A stretch of DNA of 64,000 bases, taken from assembly GCA_964521255.1 (NCBI GenBank), contig CAZFRM010000012.1, positions 62,001 to 126,000 of the forward strand, in the 5' to 3' direction. A program made the translations under genes and the position numbers. Shown piece after piece: positions 63,747 to 64,000 of the stretch (its first letter is position 1; each line of letters begins with the position of its first letter). Source of the stretch: ZC4RG29 sp964521255. Its GTDB lineage: Bacteria; Bacteroidota; Bacteroidia; Cytophagales; Cyclobacteriaceae. The notes beneath the pieces were generated by a model. The model saw only the letters and a list, made by a program, of their open reading frames with translations. It ran no database searches and was not told where the DNA came from.

Positions 63747-63908
63747 ATGGAGACGAAAAAAGATCAACCGGGTACGTTCACCCTTTTTGTAAGACAATGC
63801 ATGCTGTTTGGTTCCCGAGATCCGTTGTACCGTTTCTTTGGAGTTTTCGTGTGGATAGACCTCGTCGTAATGATCTATGCGATTATAAAGGTAATTCATC
63901 CCGCGTAA
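63747..63908 (+). CDS. small single-pass membrane protein
   Basis: A 53-residue frame starting METKKDQPGTFTLFV and containing SRDPLYRFFGVFVWIDLVVM, with one membrane helix (about 31-49). The hydrophobic helix with a charged, polar N-terminus looks like a real small membrane protein rather than random sequence. I do not recognise the family. There is no strong Shine-Dalgarno sequence, which is usual in this group. A CCCAAA/TTTGGG inverted repeat (63934-63954) follows. Confidence 0.55.
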   Translation: METKKDQPGTFTLFVRQCMLFGSRDPLYRFFGVFVWIDLVVMIYAIIKVIHPA

Positions 63909-64000
63909 TTCTTACGCTTTGATCATTTGCTGCCCCAAAGTGTGGAATTTTGGGACAATGGAAGTTTTGTTCTTAAGCGAATAAAAACCTCTCCCTCACC

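Noticed and set aside
1..64000. CRISPR arrays, rRNA genes, transposase genes, riboswitches
   Set aside because: I looked for regularly spaced repeats, rRNA-like sequence, transposase motifs and guanidine/NAD riboswitch-like leaders and found none that I can support.

Overview
The window looks like a chromosomal segment of a Bacteroidota bacterium, most likely of the Cytophagales. Four things point there: a SusC/SusD pair with a hybrid two-component regulator, the alternative complex III (Act) operon fused to an aa3-type oxidase cluster, the long form of IspG, and promoters of the form TTTG-N19-TAnnTTTG. The species is not identifiable from sequence reading alone. All family assignments come from motifs and remembered family features; no database search was run.

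Left end (1-2060): the edge of an integrative element. A tyrosine recombinase and a small upstream gene lie beside a 47-base 3' fragment of a tRNA-Arg(UCU), which marks an attachment site; an intact tRNA-Pro(UGG) follows outside the element. 2370-14769: a polysaccharide utilisation locus on the minus strand (SusC, SusD, GH88/105 hydrolase, DUF2264 protein, hybrid two-component regulator, GH16 enzyme). The enzyme set would suit an acidic galactan or pectic glycan; arabinogalactan is my favoured but unproven guess.

15252-26456: a hydrolase, a coiled-coil membrane protein, a glycosyltransferase, an OmpR-type two-component pair with operator-like repeats upstream, a truncated FG-GAP gene, a membrane histidine kinase, a YXWGXW-type secreted protein, NAD salvage genes (pncB-pncA) and an SMR transporter. 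26671-37652: a CheY-like regulator, a MarR regulator, an aconitase carrying a 99-residue lysine-rich histone-like tail, an arginyltransferase-fold protein without the usual cysteines, a lipoprotein, a YjbR protein, IspG, an SDR enzyme and MlaE-MlaF. 37696-42266: a GxxExxY protein, decayed RhuM-like remnants and a large NtrY-like kinase.

42316-59700: the respiratory cluster. One promoter in front of actA appears to drive actABCDEF, coxB, coxA, ctaA, cyoE, two coxC-type genes and coxD, down to a strong terminator at 44262-44295. Assembly-type genes follow (SCO-like, DUF420, CxxC protein, DUF983). Together they make a quinol:cytochrome c oxidoreductase and its cognate oxidase, plus heme A synthesis. 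Right end (59912-64000): a TIGR02757 protein, a beta-lactamase-fold hydrolase, an Asp-box (sialidase-like) secreted protein and a 53-residue membrane peptide.

Two families of short hairpin-forming intergenic repeats are scattered through the right two thirds. The strongest oddities are the aconitase tail, the cysteine-free arginyltransferase homologue, the SCO homologue without copper ligands, and the attachment-site tRNA fragment.
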